Shown piece after piece: positions 47,811 to 56,794 of a stretch of 64,000 nucleotides of DNA. The stretch comes from Chryseobacterium aureum. GTDB taxonomy: Bacteria > Bacteroidota > Bacteroidia > Flavobacteriales > Weeksellaceae. The translations under genes were made by a program, and so were the position numbers. The stretch covers positions 4,154,001 to 4,218,000 of the forward strand of contig NZ_CP034661.1 of NCBI RefSeq assembly GCF_003971235.1. Reading direction: 5' to 3'. Under the pieces are notes generated by a model. That model did no database searches, was not told the origin of the DNA, and worked only from the letters and a program-made list of their open reading frames with translations. Within the stretch, counting starts at the first letter, position 1, and each line of letters starts with the position of its first letter.

Positions 47811-48130
47811 ATGGTGTTTCCAAGTTCTTCTTCAAACAACACTTTCCATTTTGAAAGTGTTGTTCGGCTTATTTTATACTTTCTGGACATATAACTGGTA
47901 GAATGACCGTGCTTTTTCTGATACTGAAGCAGTTTTAGCATAGTCTGCCTGTCATAGGTCTTAAGTTTTTGATTTTCTCTGGACTGTTTGAACAGTTTTT
48001 CATTCATCTTAAGCACATCTTCACTGGTATGAAGCTTTTCAAGGAGCGCTTTGATTTTTGGATCCTTCAGCTTTTCAGGATACTCCATCCTGAGCATATC
48101 CAGGTAAATTTTCTTGTAATTGGGGCGCAT
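47792..48130 (-). CDS. HTH protein of transposase-OrfA type
   Basis: 112 residues. The C-terminal half MLKLLQYQKKHGHSTSYMSRKYKISRTTLSKWKVLFEEEL is a homeodomain-like HTH with KHG and W-K features seen in IS-type transposase subunits. No catalytic DDE subunit is nearby. It follows the 48142 gene after 11 bases. Such pairs are probably domesticated or passenger regulators; function unknown. Confidence 0.72.
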   Translation of the reverse strand: MRPNYKKIYLDMLRMEYPEKLKDPKIKALLEKLHTSEDVLKMNEKLFKQSRENQKLKTYDRQTMLKLLQYQKKHGHSTSYMSRKYKISRTTLSKWKVLFEEELGNTMKNAGK

Positions 48131-48141
48131 GTTTTATTTTT

Positions 48142-48570
48142 TTATCCGTTTGTATTGTCACTCTTCTGAAGCCATCTGTGGAGTGTACTTTTCGGAATGG
48201 AATATTCTTTAATAACTTCGCTTTGGGTCATTTCACCGGAAAGAATTCTTTTCATAATAAAGTCTTTGATTTCCTGTGTGTAAATGTTTTTTCTGAAATA
48301 AGGAGTCTTTTCAGACTTTTGCAGGTTTTTGTTGATTGCGGAAGGAGGAGCATATAAAATCATGTGTGAACTGTAGAGTCTGAAAAAATCGTATTCCAAT
48401 AATTTGCTCCATCTTAGAAGAAGATCGGTATCCATAGATTTGCTGTCATACATCATTTCGACAGTTCCTTCATCTTTACCTAAAAATTTGCATATTCTCT
48501 CTGTTGCTATTTCAATTTCATCTACTCTTTCCTTAATAAATTTCCCAATATGGATTTCTTTATATAACAT
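48142..48570 (-). CDS. HTH protein, first of the pair
   Basis: 142 residues. N-terminal part IGKFIKERVDEIEIATERICKFLGKDEGTVEMMYDS resembles a Cro-like HTH. The C-terminal part FIMKRILSGEMTQSEVIKEYSIPKSTLHRWLQKS is a second, transposase-like HTH. Two DNA-binding segments in one small protein suggest a regulator. No IS ends or target duplications were seen around the pair. Confidence 0.72.
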   Translation of the reverse strand: MLYKEIHIGKFIKERVDEIEIATERICKFLGKDEGTVEMMYDSKSMDTDLLLRWSKLLEYDFFRLYSSHMILYAPPSAINKNLQKSEKTPYFRKNIYTQEIKDFIMKRILSGEMTQSEVIKEYSIPKSTLHRWLQKSDNTNG

Positions 48571-49172
48571 TTTTACTGAATATTGTTCTTTTGTTTAACT
48601 TATGTATCAAAAAAACGGAAATAGGGCATGTCTATTATCTTATACAGGACGACGTGATTTTTAAATTTGAAATTGATAAAAAAAAGAAATTATGATATAA
48701 AAATATTCAAAACGTTCAATAAGACTATCAACCTTATGAAATGCGTTTTTAATTTTCCAAATATCTTTAAAACAGGCGGGTAGGGGGCACCTTAATGTAC
48801 TTGGCTATATTTTTATTTGTAATGGGTTTCCTCTTCTTCTCTCTTTCAAACTTCTCTTCCTGCCATTTGTGTAAAATAATATATAACCTATTAAGGTTTT
48901 TATATAATTCTGTGAGTTAAAGCTGGATATAGATTGATAAACAGCTTTTGACGCATTGAATTTTAATTAGTACCAAATAATTACTTATTCGTTTTCAAAT
49001 GTAAACAAAAAATAGCAGCAATAACAGTTGAAAATATAAAAATCATACATTATATGTGTTTTTTAATGAAAATTAACATTTTATAAGAATTGATGTGTGA
49101 ATTTTTAAAATGAGGTATTTTCTCATGAAGAATCATCAAGAGAAAAAAATTGTATACCATTCAGACAGTCCA
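48571..49172. other. Intergenic gap without visible gene
   Basis: About 600 AT-rich bases between divergent genes. It contains no ORF that starts and stops convincingly and no strong hairpin. A short GC-richer patch sits at 48775-48791 (GGCGGGTAGGGGGCACC) without clear meaning. Confidence 0.5.
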
Positions 49173-49180
49173 TACCTTTG
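49173..49180 (+). promoter_or_regulatory. -7 element that fixes the SulP start
   Basis: TACCTTTG ends 7 bases before the ATG at 49188, so the upstream in-frame ATG at 49110 is outside the transcript. Leader is near zero length. Confidence 0.6.
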
Positions 49181-49187
49181 CAAATCA

Positions 49188-50726
49188 ATGAAAAATACTA
49201 TAAGCTTATTCGATTTTTCGAAAAAAATAAACTACAGGAATGAATTGCTGGCCGGTTTTACGGTAGCAATGACAATGATTCCTGAATCACTTTCATTTGC
49301 GATCCTTGCCGGGCTTTCTCCGCTTACAGGGCTGTATGCCGCTTTTATGATGGGGCTTGTAACAGCTGTTTTAGGTGGGCGTCCGGGAATGGTTTCCGGT
49401 GGAGCGGGGGCAACGGTTGTTGTACTGATTGCTCTTATAAAGTCTCATGGGGTAGAATATCTTTTTGCTACAGTTGCTCTTGCCGGAATATTTCAGATGC
49501 TGGTGGGAATTTTTAAACTGGGTAAATTTGTAAGGCTCATTCCACAACCCGTTATGTATGGATTTCTGAACGGGTTGGCCATTATCATTTTCATGGCACA
49601 GGTAGAACAGTTTAAAATAACAGACAGCAGTGGAGCGGTGAGCTGGCTGCAGGGAATGCCTTTGTACATTATGGCTGGCCTGACTGCTCTGACCATTGCC
49701 ATCGTTTATTTTTTTCCAAAAATTACAAAAGTTGTTCCTGCCTCTTTGGTCGCTATTATGGTGGTATTTGCTGTAGTTCTAGGATTTAATATTCCAACAA
49801 AGACGGTGGCAGATATTGCCCGCATCAGCGGCAATCTTCCCAGTTTTCATCTTCCACAGATTCCTTTTTCTCTGAAAACGTTACAGATTATTTTTCCTTA
49901 TGCCTTAATTATGGCCGGAGTAGGTCTTATAGAATCGCTGCTTACATTGTCTATGGTGGATGAAATTACCAATACGAAAGGCAGTGCAAACAAAGAATCT
50001 GTAGCCCAGGGACTGGCTAATATTACCAATGGCTTCTTTGGCGGAATGGGAGGATGTGCCATGGTAGCACAGACTTTGGTGAACCTTAATGCGGGCTCCA
50101 GAGCCAGGCTATCCGGAATAATAGCATCCATTTTAATTTTAATCATTATTCTGTGTGGAGCCCCTGTAATCGAGAAAATTCCTATGGCTGCTCTGGTAGG
50201 AGTGATGATGATGGTGGCTGTCAGTACTTTCCAGTGGGTATCTGTCAGGATTGTTAATAAAATGCCGAAATCTGATATTTTTGTGGGAGTGACTGTTGCT
50301 ATGATCACGGTAGTTTTGCATAATCTTGCTTTAGCGGTTTTAATTGGAGTGATTATTTCAGCATTGGTTTTTGCCTGGGATAATGCTCAAAGAATAAGAG
50401 CAAGAAAGTACGTGGATGAAAGCGGAGTGAAGTATTACGAAATATATGGGCCTTTATTTTTTGGATCAGTAACCGCTTTTACCGACAAATTTGATCCGAT
50501 GAACGATCCTGATCAGGTGGTTATTGATTTTAAGGAAAGCCGTATAGTAGATATGAGTGCAATAGATGCTCTGGATAAATTGTCCAAACGCTATAAACAG
50601 GAAAATAAAACTTTGCATTTGCGCCATCTCAGTGAAGACTGCCGGAAAATACTTAAGAATGCAGAGGCTGTGGTAGAAGTTAATATTCAGGATGATCCTA
50701 CCTACAAGGTGATGCCGGAAAAATAA
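49188..50726 (+). CDS. SulP family anion transporter with STAS domain
   Basis: 512 residues. SulP core with NELLAGFTVAMTMIPESLSFAILAGLSPLTGLYAAF (helices 1-2) and GGRPGMVSGGAGATVVV (helix 3 half), about 12-14 membrane segments, and a C-terminal STAS domain (about 420-512: VVIDFKESRIVDMSAIDALDKL). The family moves sulfate, bicarbonate or dicarboxylates at the inner membrane. The short form fits bicarbonate/sulfate carriers; the ion cannot be told. Monocistronic. Confidence 0.92.
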   Translation: MKNTISLFDFSKKINYRNELLAGFTVAMTMIPESLSFAILAGLSPLTGLYAAFMMGLVTAVLGGRPGMVSGGAGATVVVLIALIKSHGVEYLFATVALAGIFQMLVGIFKLGKFVRLIPQPVMYGFLNGLAIIIFMAQVEQFKITDSSGAVSWLQGMPLYIMAGLTALTIAIVYFFPKITKVVPASLVAIMVVFAVVLGFNIPTKTVADIARISGNLPSFHLPQIPFSLKTLQIIFPYALIMAGVGLIESLLTLSMVDEITNTKGSANKESVAQGLANITNGFFGGMGGCAMVAQTLVNLNAGSRARLSGIIASILILIIILCGAPVIEKIPMAALVGVMMMVAVSTFQWVSVRIVNKMPKSDIFVGVTVAMITVVLHNLALAVLIGVIISALVFAWDNAQRIRARKYVDESGVKYYEIYGPLFFGSVTAFTDKFDPMNDPDQVVIDFKESRIVDMSAIDALDKLSKRYKQENKTLHLRHLSEDCRKILKNAEAVVEVNIQDDPTYKVMPEK

Positions 50727-50765
50727 GAAGAGGTCAATGAATGAATTTTGCTTCGCAAGTGAAAA

Positions 50766-50826
50766 GTGAATTTTTTCAGAATAGAAAAATTGCCAGCGCA
50801 GCGAATTGACGATTGACCATTCACAA
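50766..50826. repeat. Distant copy of the tRNA-array spacer element
   Basis: AGTGAATT ... GCCAGCGCAGCGAATTGACG ... CCATTCACAA matches the MITE-like spacers at 28312 and 28460 with changes. It shows that the element is dispersed. Confidence 0.6.
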
Positions 50827-50869
50827 ACAAGACAAGGACTGTAAGAAAAAATCTACAGTCCCTGCTTGT

Positions 50870-52936
50870 TTAGGTTATTAATGTATTGGCGATAAAATCA
50901 GGCACTAAAGCATAGTGCGATAATTTCATGCTGATAGAAGCGCGTCCGCTTGTCAGTGTTCTCAGATCAGAAATATACCCGAAAGTGCAAGCCAGCGGAA
51001 CTTCCGCAGCAAAAATCTTCCTTCCTGATCTTTCATCAATAGAAGTGATGATACCTCTTCTTCTGCTGATGTCTGCTGTAACGGCTCCGGTATATTCCTC
51101 AATACTTTGGATCTCTACCTGCATGACAGGCTCCATAAGCTTAGGACTACATCCTTTGGCAGCCGCTTTGAAACCTTCTCTTGCAGCGATCTCAAAATCA
51201 AGCGCCGCAGAATCCTGAGCGTGGAAAGAACCGTCCAGAAGGGTGACCTTCATATTCTCCAGAGGGTATCCTTTTAAAGGTCCGTGCTCCATGGCTTCTC
51301 TGAATCCTTTTTCAACAGAAGGAATAAATTCAGTAGGAATAACCCCTCCTTTGATCCTATTGATGAATTCCAGTCCATGTTCATGATCATTTCCTGGTCC
51401 GATTTCAAAAGTGATATCAGCAAACTGACCGCTTCCCCCGTTTTGTTTGGAAAGCTTTTCTCTGTGAACTTTAGTTGCCGTTAAAATTTCATGGTAAGAA
51501 ACTTTAGGTTTTCCTTGGTTAATTTCAATACCATGATTCAGGCGGATTTTCTCTAAAGTAACTTCAAGATGAAGTTCTCCCAGTCCGCTTAATAAAGTTT
51601 CACCAGTCTGCGGGTCTCTTTCAACGACCAGAGAAGGATCTTCTTCCTGAATTTTAGCCAGTACCCAGCCAAAAGATTTTTCATCACCATTGGTTTTCGG
51701 TTCAATCGATACTCTGATCACAGGAGTAGGGATCGTAATGGCTTCAAGTAATATCGGCTTTTCCACAGAAGATAAAGAATCTCCGGTTTTGGCATCCTTT
51801 ATTCCTGTTAAAGCAACAATATCCCCAGCTTTTGCTTCTTCTATAGATAATGTTTTGTCCGACTGCATTTGTAAAATTCTGGAAATCCTGAAACTTTCAC
51901 CCGTCCTTACGTTAAGTACCGTATCTCCGGATTGTATTCTTCCGGAATAGACACGAAGCATTGCCAGCCTTCCCATATGTTTATCAATCACTACTTTGAA
52001 GACAAGTCCTGAAAAAGTTGCTGCTTCATTTCTCTCCACTATTACGGTTTCTTCCGTCTGAGGATCTCTGCCTTGCAGGTCAGCCAGCTGATCAGGAGCC
52101 GGAAGATACGTTACCACTGCATCAAGAAGAGGCTGGATTCCCTTATTTTTAAAAGCAGAACCACATAGAACAGGAACGGCAGATCCGAATTTGCAGACCC
52201 TCTGGATAGCTTCTGAAATCATTCCGGGAGTGGCGGTCTGTTCTCTGTCCATAAAGGATTCAAAGAATATTTCGTCATTTTCTGCCAGAGTTTCCATTAA
52301 TTTTATCCTGTATTCATCGGCTTCAGTAATATAATGCTCAGGAATTTCTTTTTCCACAATGGTTTCACCGTTTTCATCCGTCCAGTATAATGCTTTCATT
52401 TTAACAAGATCAATAACGCCTTCAAAATGTACTTCGGATCCAATCGGAATCTGAAGGGCAAGAGGAACAGCATTCAATTTGGTTCTTATCTCATGAAGAA
52501 CAGCGAAAAAATCTGCTCCAATTCTGTCCATTTTATTGATGAAACAGATTTTGGATGTTCCGTGTTTCTCAGCTTGGAACCAAACATTCTCCGTCTGTGG
52601 CTGAACACCGGAAGAAGCGCAGAAAACAGCAATAACGCTATCCAGAACCCTTAGGGAGCGTTCCACTTCCACTGCAAAATCAATGTGTCCCGGAGTGTCA
52701 ATAATATTGATGTTATACACATTACTGTCTTTTTTCCATTGGGTAGAAATGGCAGCAGAAGAAATGGTAATCCCTCTGTTTCTTTCCTGGATGTCCTTAT
52801 CCATGGTGGTATTTCCGGAATCGACGTTGCCGATTTTATGAATGAATCCTGTGTAATAAAGGATTCGTTCCGATAAAGTTGTTTTTCCTGCATCTACATG
52901 TGCTATGATCCCTATATTTCGTGTGTTGTATTTCAT
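50870..52936 (-). CDS. fusA: Elongation factor G paralogue
   Basis: 688 residues from the ATG at 52936 (MKYNTRNIGIIAHVDAGKTTL); the 40-codon extension to 53056 is not like EF-G. GTPase motifs are intact: AHVDAGKTT, RGITISSAA, DTPGHIDF, NKMDRIGA. Domains II-V follow, with GHIDF-to-LRSLTSGRAS-type end (LRTLTSGRASISMKL). Housekeeping fusA usually sits in the str operon with rpsL/rpsG/tuf; here it stands alone, so it is probably a second EF-G. It could act in translocation under stress or in ribosome recycling. Confidence 0.9.
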   Translation of the reverse strand: MKYNTRNIGIIAHVDAGKTTLSERILYYTGFIHKIGNVDSGNTTMDKDIQERNRGITISSAAISTQWKKDSNVYNINIIDTPGHIDFAVEVERSLRVLDSVIAVFCASSGVQPQTENVWFQAEKHGTSKICFINKMDRIGADFFAVLHEIRTKLNAVPLALQIPIGSEVHFEGVIDLVKMKALYWTDENGETIVEKEIPEHYITEADEYRIKLMETLAENDEIFFESFMDREQTATPGMISEAIQRVCKFGSAVPVLCGSAFKNKGIQPLLDAVVTYLPAPDQLADLQGRDPQTEETVIVERNEAATFSGLVFKVVIDKHMGRLAMLRVYSGRIQSGDTVLNVRTGESFRISRILQMQSDKTLSIEEAKAGDIVALTGIKDAKTGDSLSSVEKPILLEAITIPTPVIRVSIEPKTNGDEKSFGWVLAKIQEEDPSLVVERDPQTGETLLSGLGELHLEVTLEKIRLNHGIEINQGKPKVSYHEILTATKVHREKLSKQNGGSGQFADITFEIGPGNDHEHGLEFINRIKGGVIPTEFIPSVEKGFREAMEHGPLKGYPLENMKVTLLDGSFHAQDSAALDFEIAAREGFKAAAKGCSPKLMEPVMQVEIQSIEEYTGAVTADISRRRGIITSIDERSGRKIFAAEVPLACTFGYISDLRTLTSGRASISMKLSHYALVPDFIANTLIT

Positions 52937-53130
52937 TTTGTTTGATTTAAATTGTTGATTTTTAGATCTGTATTTGGAAAAGATTCTGAAAAAAATGACC
53001 ACAAAATACACTCCGGTCTCATAGAGCCGGCGAAATATTTTTGTATTGTATATCAAAGTGAAATTTTCAGAGATCTTAACAAATAACAGATCTTTTTAAA
53101 TTGTTAAAGTCTGAAAATAGGGCAGCAAAA

Positions 53131-53156
53131 AAGACCTGTCTGAACAGACAGGTCTT
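53131..53156 (-). terminator. Terminator/attenuator upstream of EF-G
   Basis: Perfect 12-bp stem AAGACCTGTCTG / CAGACAGGTCTT, loop of two bases, with a T6 run on the minus strand (complement of 53127-53132). It lies between a small ORF and fusA, both on the minus strand. Confidence 0.85.
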
Positions 53157-53190
53157 CTATATATTTTTGGGGTATAAAAGATCTCTGGAA

Positions 53191-53277
53191 CTATTCAGAT
53201 AAATATTCAGTGCTGCCAAAGAACACAGCTCTGACAGGATTGCTTAAAGTTATAATATTTATCATTTTTGTTGACAT
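53191..53277 (-). CDS. Possible 28-residue leader peptide upstream of EF-G
   Basis: Starts MSTKMINIITLSNPVRAVFF and ends TEYLSE. A promoter-like TATAATTTCGC (minus strand, 53307-53297) precedes it, and the terminator at 53156-53131 lies 35 bases after its stop. Promoter, short ORF, terminator, then fusA is the layout of an attenuated operon, but coding is unproven. Confidence 0.45.
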   Translation of the reverse strand: MSTKMINIITLSNPVRAVFFGSTEYLSE

Positions 53278-53551
53278 TGTTGATTGTTAATCGGTTGCGA
53301 AATTATAATTTTTTTTTGATTTCCAAAGAATTTTTGAAAATATTTTTTTGAAACGCTTCGTCATTCATTTCTGTGAACCTTTCAAAACTGTAGATTTTCA
53401 TAAAAATATCTTAAAACAGATGACTAACGTAATGCGTTTATGATAAAAATTTTATCTTTGGGAAGAATAGTATTGTAAACACTTGTTGATGATTAAAAAA
53501 AATTAAATCTTTTTCAAGAAAGCTAAATAAAAACTTTTAACTTAAAACCTA

Positions 53552-54226
53552 TTGAAAACAGATATCGACATCCATAACCACTGTCATTTTTCCTTTGACC
53601 TGTGGCTTACCCTAATCAAATCTCATCCTGAATTTAAAGCAAAAAGAGTTGAGCTGTTCTCCTCATTTTTTAACATAGATAAACCCATAGAAGAAATTGC
53701 GAAAACCGTAAAATATTACGATGATCTTTGCAATACAATCAATGAAGTGACTGGAGGAAATATAGACACTTTTGAAATGTATCTGATGATTCTTGGTTCT
53801 CTGGATGTAGATATAAAACAACTCAATAAGGAAAAACTTAATGAGTTTTATGGTAAAAGCGAAGATTTGTTCCTGGAATACAGACCAGTTATTATTTTTG
53901 AAAATATCCATGATTTTTTTGAGGATATCAGAAATAAGGGAAAAACCATTAATATTCTGAGCAATACAGGATTTATCAAAGGAACGACAATGCGGAAATT
54001 TCTGATTCATGAAAATTTGGATCAGTACATCGATTTCCATATTTATTCTGATGAAATCAACTGTTCCAAGCCGAACCCGCTTATTTTTCAGGAAGTGAAA
54101 AATAAGATCAGAGATCAGGATTTGCCCATGCATCAGATTCTGCACATCGGAGACAATCCGTTTGCAGATTATGAAGGGGCAAAAAGTTTCGGTTTCAGTG
54201 CCCATTTACTTAAACACTCACTATAA
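53552..54226 (+). CDS. HAD-superfamily hydrolase of the ter operon
   Basis: 224 residues from a TTG start, supported by the HAD motif I so near the N-terminus (HFSFDLWLTLIKS, D-x-W form). Motif II NILSNTGF, then SKPNPLIF (Lys) and HIGDNPFADYEGAKSFGF (motif IV). It is the first gene of a ter operon and sits 2 bases before the PRTase gene. HAD and PRTase partners are part of the biosynthetic module described for Ter stress systems. Substrate unknown. Confidence 0.86.
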   Translation: MKTDIDIHNHCHFSFDLWLTLIKSHPEFKAKRVELFSSFFNIDKPIEEIAKTVKYYDDLCNTINEVTGGNIDTFEMYLMILGSLDVDIKQLNKEKLNEFYGKSEDLFLEYRPVIIFENIHDFFEDIRNKGKTINILSNTGFIKGTTMRKFLIHENLDQYIDFHIYSDEINCSKPNPLIFQEVKNKIRDQDLPMHQILHIGDNPFADYEGAKSFGFSAHLLKHSL

Positions 54227-54228
54227 AC

Positions 54229-55053
54229 ATGAATAAAAGATACAGCTTACACCACATTCATTCTGCAGATGAGTTTACTTTCTCACCCTCAGAATACAGC
54301 TATTTCAAATATGGCGATAAGTCGTATGCTGAAAAATTTGCAAGAGAATTATTCGACGGATTTATTTCCGAAAACGAAGTCCTTCTGAATACGGATCAAG
54401 AAATCGTAGTACTTCCAAGTCCTTATATGGCGATTCCTACAGCGTCTAATTTCTTATGTTTTTTCTTCAAGAAACATCTGGATTTTTATCTGTTTCAAAA
54501 GGGAAAGAAGTCAAGTGTTCTGTCCAAAATCAACCGTAATCATACCTATATCACGGATTACGGGAATCTTAATTTTGAAGACCGTAAAAATCTGATCGCA
54601 AATGACACTTATTATATTGATAAGGACTTTTTGAGAGGAAAACTTTGTATTTTTATAGACGATATAAAAATCACGGGAAGTCATGAATATACGGTCAACA
54701 GAATTCTGGATGAGTACAGCGTGAAGGCAGACTTTATGTTCCTGTATTATGCAGAACTGATGAACTTTGACCTTGATCCGAAGATTGAAAACTTTTTCAA
54801 CTATTACGCAGTAAAAAATGTACAGCATGTTGCAGAAGTAATGAATAAAGAGAGTTTTCAGTTCAATACAAGGATTGTAAAATATATTTTAGGCCTGGAA
54901 TCAAGTAATTTTGATTATCTTACGTCTAAAGTAAGAAAGGAACAGATGGACCTGCTTTTGGAGCTGGCCATCAGTAACAATTATCATTTAATAAAAGAAT
55001 ACGAAAATAACATCAATACTTTAACACAAACGGAATTATATTATGGCTATTAA
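54229..55053 (+). CDS. Phosphoribosyltransferase-like protein of the ter operon
   Basis: 274 residues. PRTase hallmark LCIFIDDIKITGSHEYT (acidic pair and PRPP loop) near 145, with an N-terminal VVLPSPYMAIPTAS segment. It overlaps the first TerD gene by 11 bases. In Ter-associated gene clusters, PRTase plus HAD genes are thought to make a nucleotide-like metabolite; that is context-based. No membrane segment. Confidence 0.82.
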   Translation: MNKRYSLHHIHSADEFTFSPSEYSYFKYGDKSYAEKFARELFDGFISENEVLLNTDQEIVVLPSPYMAIPTASNFLCFFFKKHLDFYLFQKGKKSSVLSKINRNHTYITDYGNLNFEDRKNLIANDTYYIDKDFLRGKLCIFIDDIKITGSHEYTVNRILDEYSVKADFMFLYYAELMNFDLDPKIENFFNYYAVKNVQHVAEVMNKESFQFNTRIVKYILGLESSNFDYLTSKVRKEQMDLLLELAISNNYHLIKEYENNINTLTQTELYYGY

Positions 55054-55600
55054 CTTACAAAAAGGACAAAGAGAAAATATTAACGCACCTAAATTTACTG
55101 TAGGTTTAGGATGGGATATCAATAATACTTCTACAGGAACAGCGTTCGACCTTGATGCATCTTTATTCCTGCTTGGGGACGACAAAAAATTAGTTTCAGA
55201 CAACCACTTTATTTTTTACAACAATCTTGAATCTCCGGACAAATCTGTAATCCATACAGGAGATAACCTTACAGGAGAAGGAGCAGGTGACGATGAGCAG
55301 ATCAAAATTGATCTTACAAAAATTGATGACGCTATCAAAGAAATTACAGTAGTGGTAACCATTCATGAAGCGGATTCAAGAAAACAGAACTTTGGACAGG
55401 TGAGAAATTCTTTCATCAGAATTTTCAATACAGATACTAACGAAGAGATCTTAAAATATGAATTAGACGAAGATTTCTCAATCGAAACTGCTGTAGAATT
55501 CGGAAGAATCTACAACAGAAACGGAGAATGGAAATTTGAGGCTGTAGGTGCTGGACAGAGAGAAGGCCTTGAAAAATTTGTATCAATTTATCAGAAGTAA
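55043..55600 (+). CDS. terD: TerD-family calcium-binding stress protein 1
   Basis: 185 residues. TerD signature VGLGWDINNTSTGTAFDLDASLFLLG with the DLDAS calcium-binding core, GDNLTGEGAGDDEQI, and YNRNGEWKFEAVGAGQREGL at the end. TerD folds bind Ca2+ and give resistance to tellurite, phage and colicins in studied bacteria. The opening MAINLQKGQR is shared with the second TerD at 57813. Confidence 0.92.
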   Translation: MAINLQKGQRENINAPKFTVGLGWDINNTSTGTAFDLDASLFLLGDDKKLVSDNHFIFYNNLESPDKSVIHTGDNLTGEGAGDDEQIKIDLTKIDDAIKEITVVVTIHEADSRKQNFGQVRNSFIRIFNTDTNEEILKYELDEDFSIETAVEFGRIYNRNGEWKFEAVGAGQREGLEKFVSIYQK

Positions 55601-55602
55601 TC

Positions 55603-56778
55603 ATGGACAATCAGGAAAACCAACCCATAGATCCGCTAGGATCAATAGAACCTCTTAAAACCTTTGAACCTACTCCACTGGTTCCGCCAACTCCGGCTCA
55701 GCCTGTTCAGAATGCGGCGCCGGCAGTTCTTGTGGACCGAGAGGGAAATGTAAATCTGACGCAGCTGCAGTCAGAAGAACGCCAGAAATATGAAGTTCTT
55801 GCGAACTCTATTGACGAAGCCAATCCGGGGTCTATTGTGAACTTCGGGGCAGAGCTTCAGAAAACTCTTACCAATCAGAGTGACAGCTTTTTAGGAAATG
55901 TAAGAAGATCAAACTCAGGAGAAGTAGGAGGGCTTATCAATGACCTTTTGGTAGAGCTTAATTATGTAGACGTAGATGAGCTTAACGGAAATAAAGTAAA
56001 AAGTTTCCTGAGTAAATTACCATTCATGAAAAAGGTAATGACTCAGGTAGAGAACTTATTTGCAAAATACGATAAGATCATCAACAATATTGAGCAGATT
56101 TCGTACAAAGTAAATGCAGGAATTATTACTTCTACAAAAGATAATGCTGTGCTTCAGACTATTTTTGAAAGTAATGTGAATTCCATCAAGCAGATTGAAG
56201 ACCTTGTGATTGCAGGGAATATCAGAATGGAAAGAGCTGCGGTAGAACTGGCTCAGATGGAAGCCGCTCCTCAGAATTTTCAGGATTATCAGATTGCGGA
56301 TAAGAGAGATTTTATTGCAAGGTTAGACAGAAGAATGGCTGATCTTAAAGTGGTTCGTGTGATCATGATGCAGTCACTTCCGCAGATCAGACTGGTACAG
56401 AATAACAACGTTTCTATCGCTGAGAAAGCGCAGACGATTCTTACCACTACACTTCCTGTATGGAAAAACCAGCTTTCACTGGCTGTAGCCATGTACAGAC
56501 AGCAGCAGAATATTGAGATTCAGCAGAAAGTATCTTCCACTACAGAAGAGATTTTAAGAAAGAATGCAGAACGTCTTGGCCAGAACTCAGTAAATGTCGC
56601 CAGAGCGAACGAGCAGACTATCGTATCTGTGGAAACACTGAAAGAAACTACATCAATGCTTATCAATACATTGAATGAAGTGAAACAGATCCAGAAGCAG
56701 GGAGCAGATAACAGAAGAAAACTGGATCAGGATCTTCAGACATTGGAGCATGAGCTTAAAGCGAATGTCAGAGGTTAA
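55603..56778 (+). CDS. telA: TelA/toxic anion resistance protein
   Basis: 391 residues. A Pro-rich N-terminal stretch (about 10-45) is followed by coiled helices with the TelA pattern LLVELNYVDVDELNG, FMKKVMTQVENLFAKYDKIINNIEQIS, RMADLKVVRVIMMQSLPQIRLVQNNN, and a long C-terminal coiled coil. Family members associate with TerD and TerC in envelope stress and tellurite resistance. 2 bases after terD, same operon. Confidence 0.92.
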   Translation: MDNQENQPIDPLGSIEPLKTFEPTPLVPPTPAQPVQNAAPAVLVDREGNVNLTQLQSEERQKYEVLANSIDEANPGSIVNFGAELQKTLTNQSDSFLGNVRRSNSGEVGGLINDLLVELNYVDVDELNGNKVKSFLSKLPFMKKVMTQVENLFAKYDKIINNIEQISYKVNAGIITSTKDNAVLQTIFESNVNSIKQIEDLVIAGNIRMERAAVELAQMEAAPQNFQDYQIADKRDFIARLDRRMADLKVVRVIMMQSLPQIRLVQNNNVSIAEKAQTILTTTLPVWKNQLSLAVAMYRQQQNIEIQQKVSSTTEEILRKNAERLGQNSVNVARANEQTIVSVETLKETTSMLINTLNEVKQIQKQGADNRRKLDQDLQTLEHELKANVRG

Positions 56779-56794
56779 TTAATAGCATACCAAG

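Noticed and set aside
52937..53056. 40-codon N-terminal extension of EF-G
   Set aside because: EF-G starts directly before its G1 motif; the extension is Phe/Tyr-rich and unlike the family.
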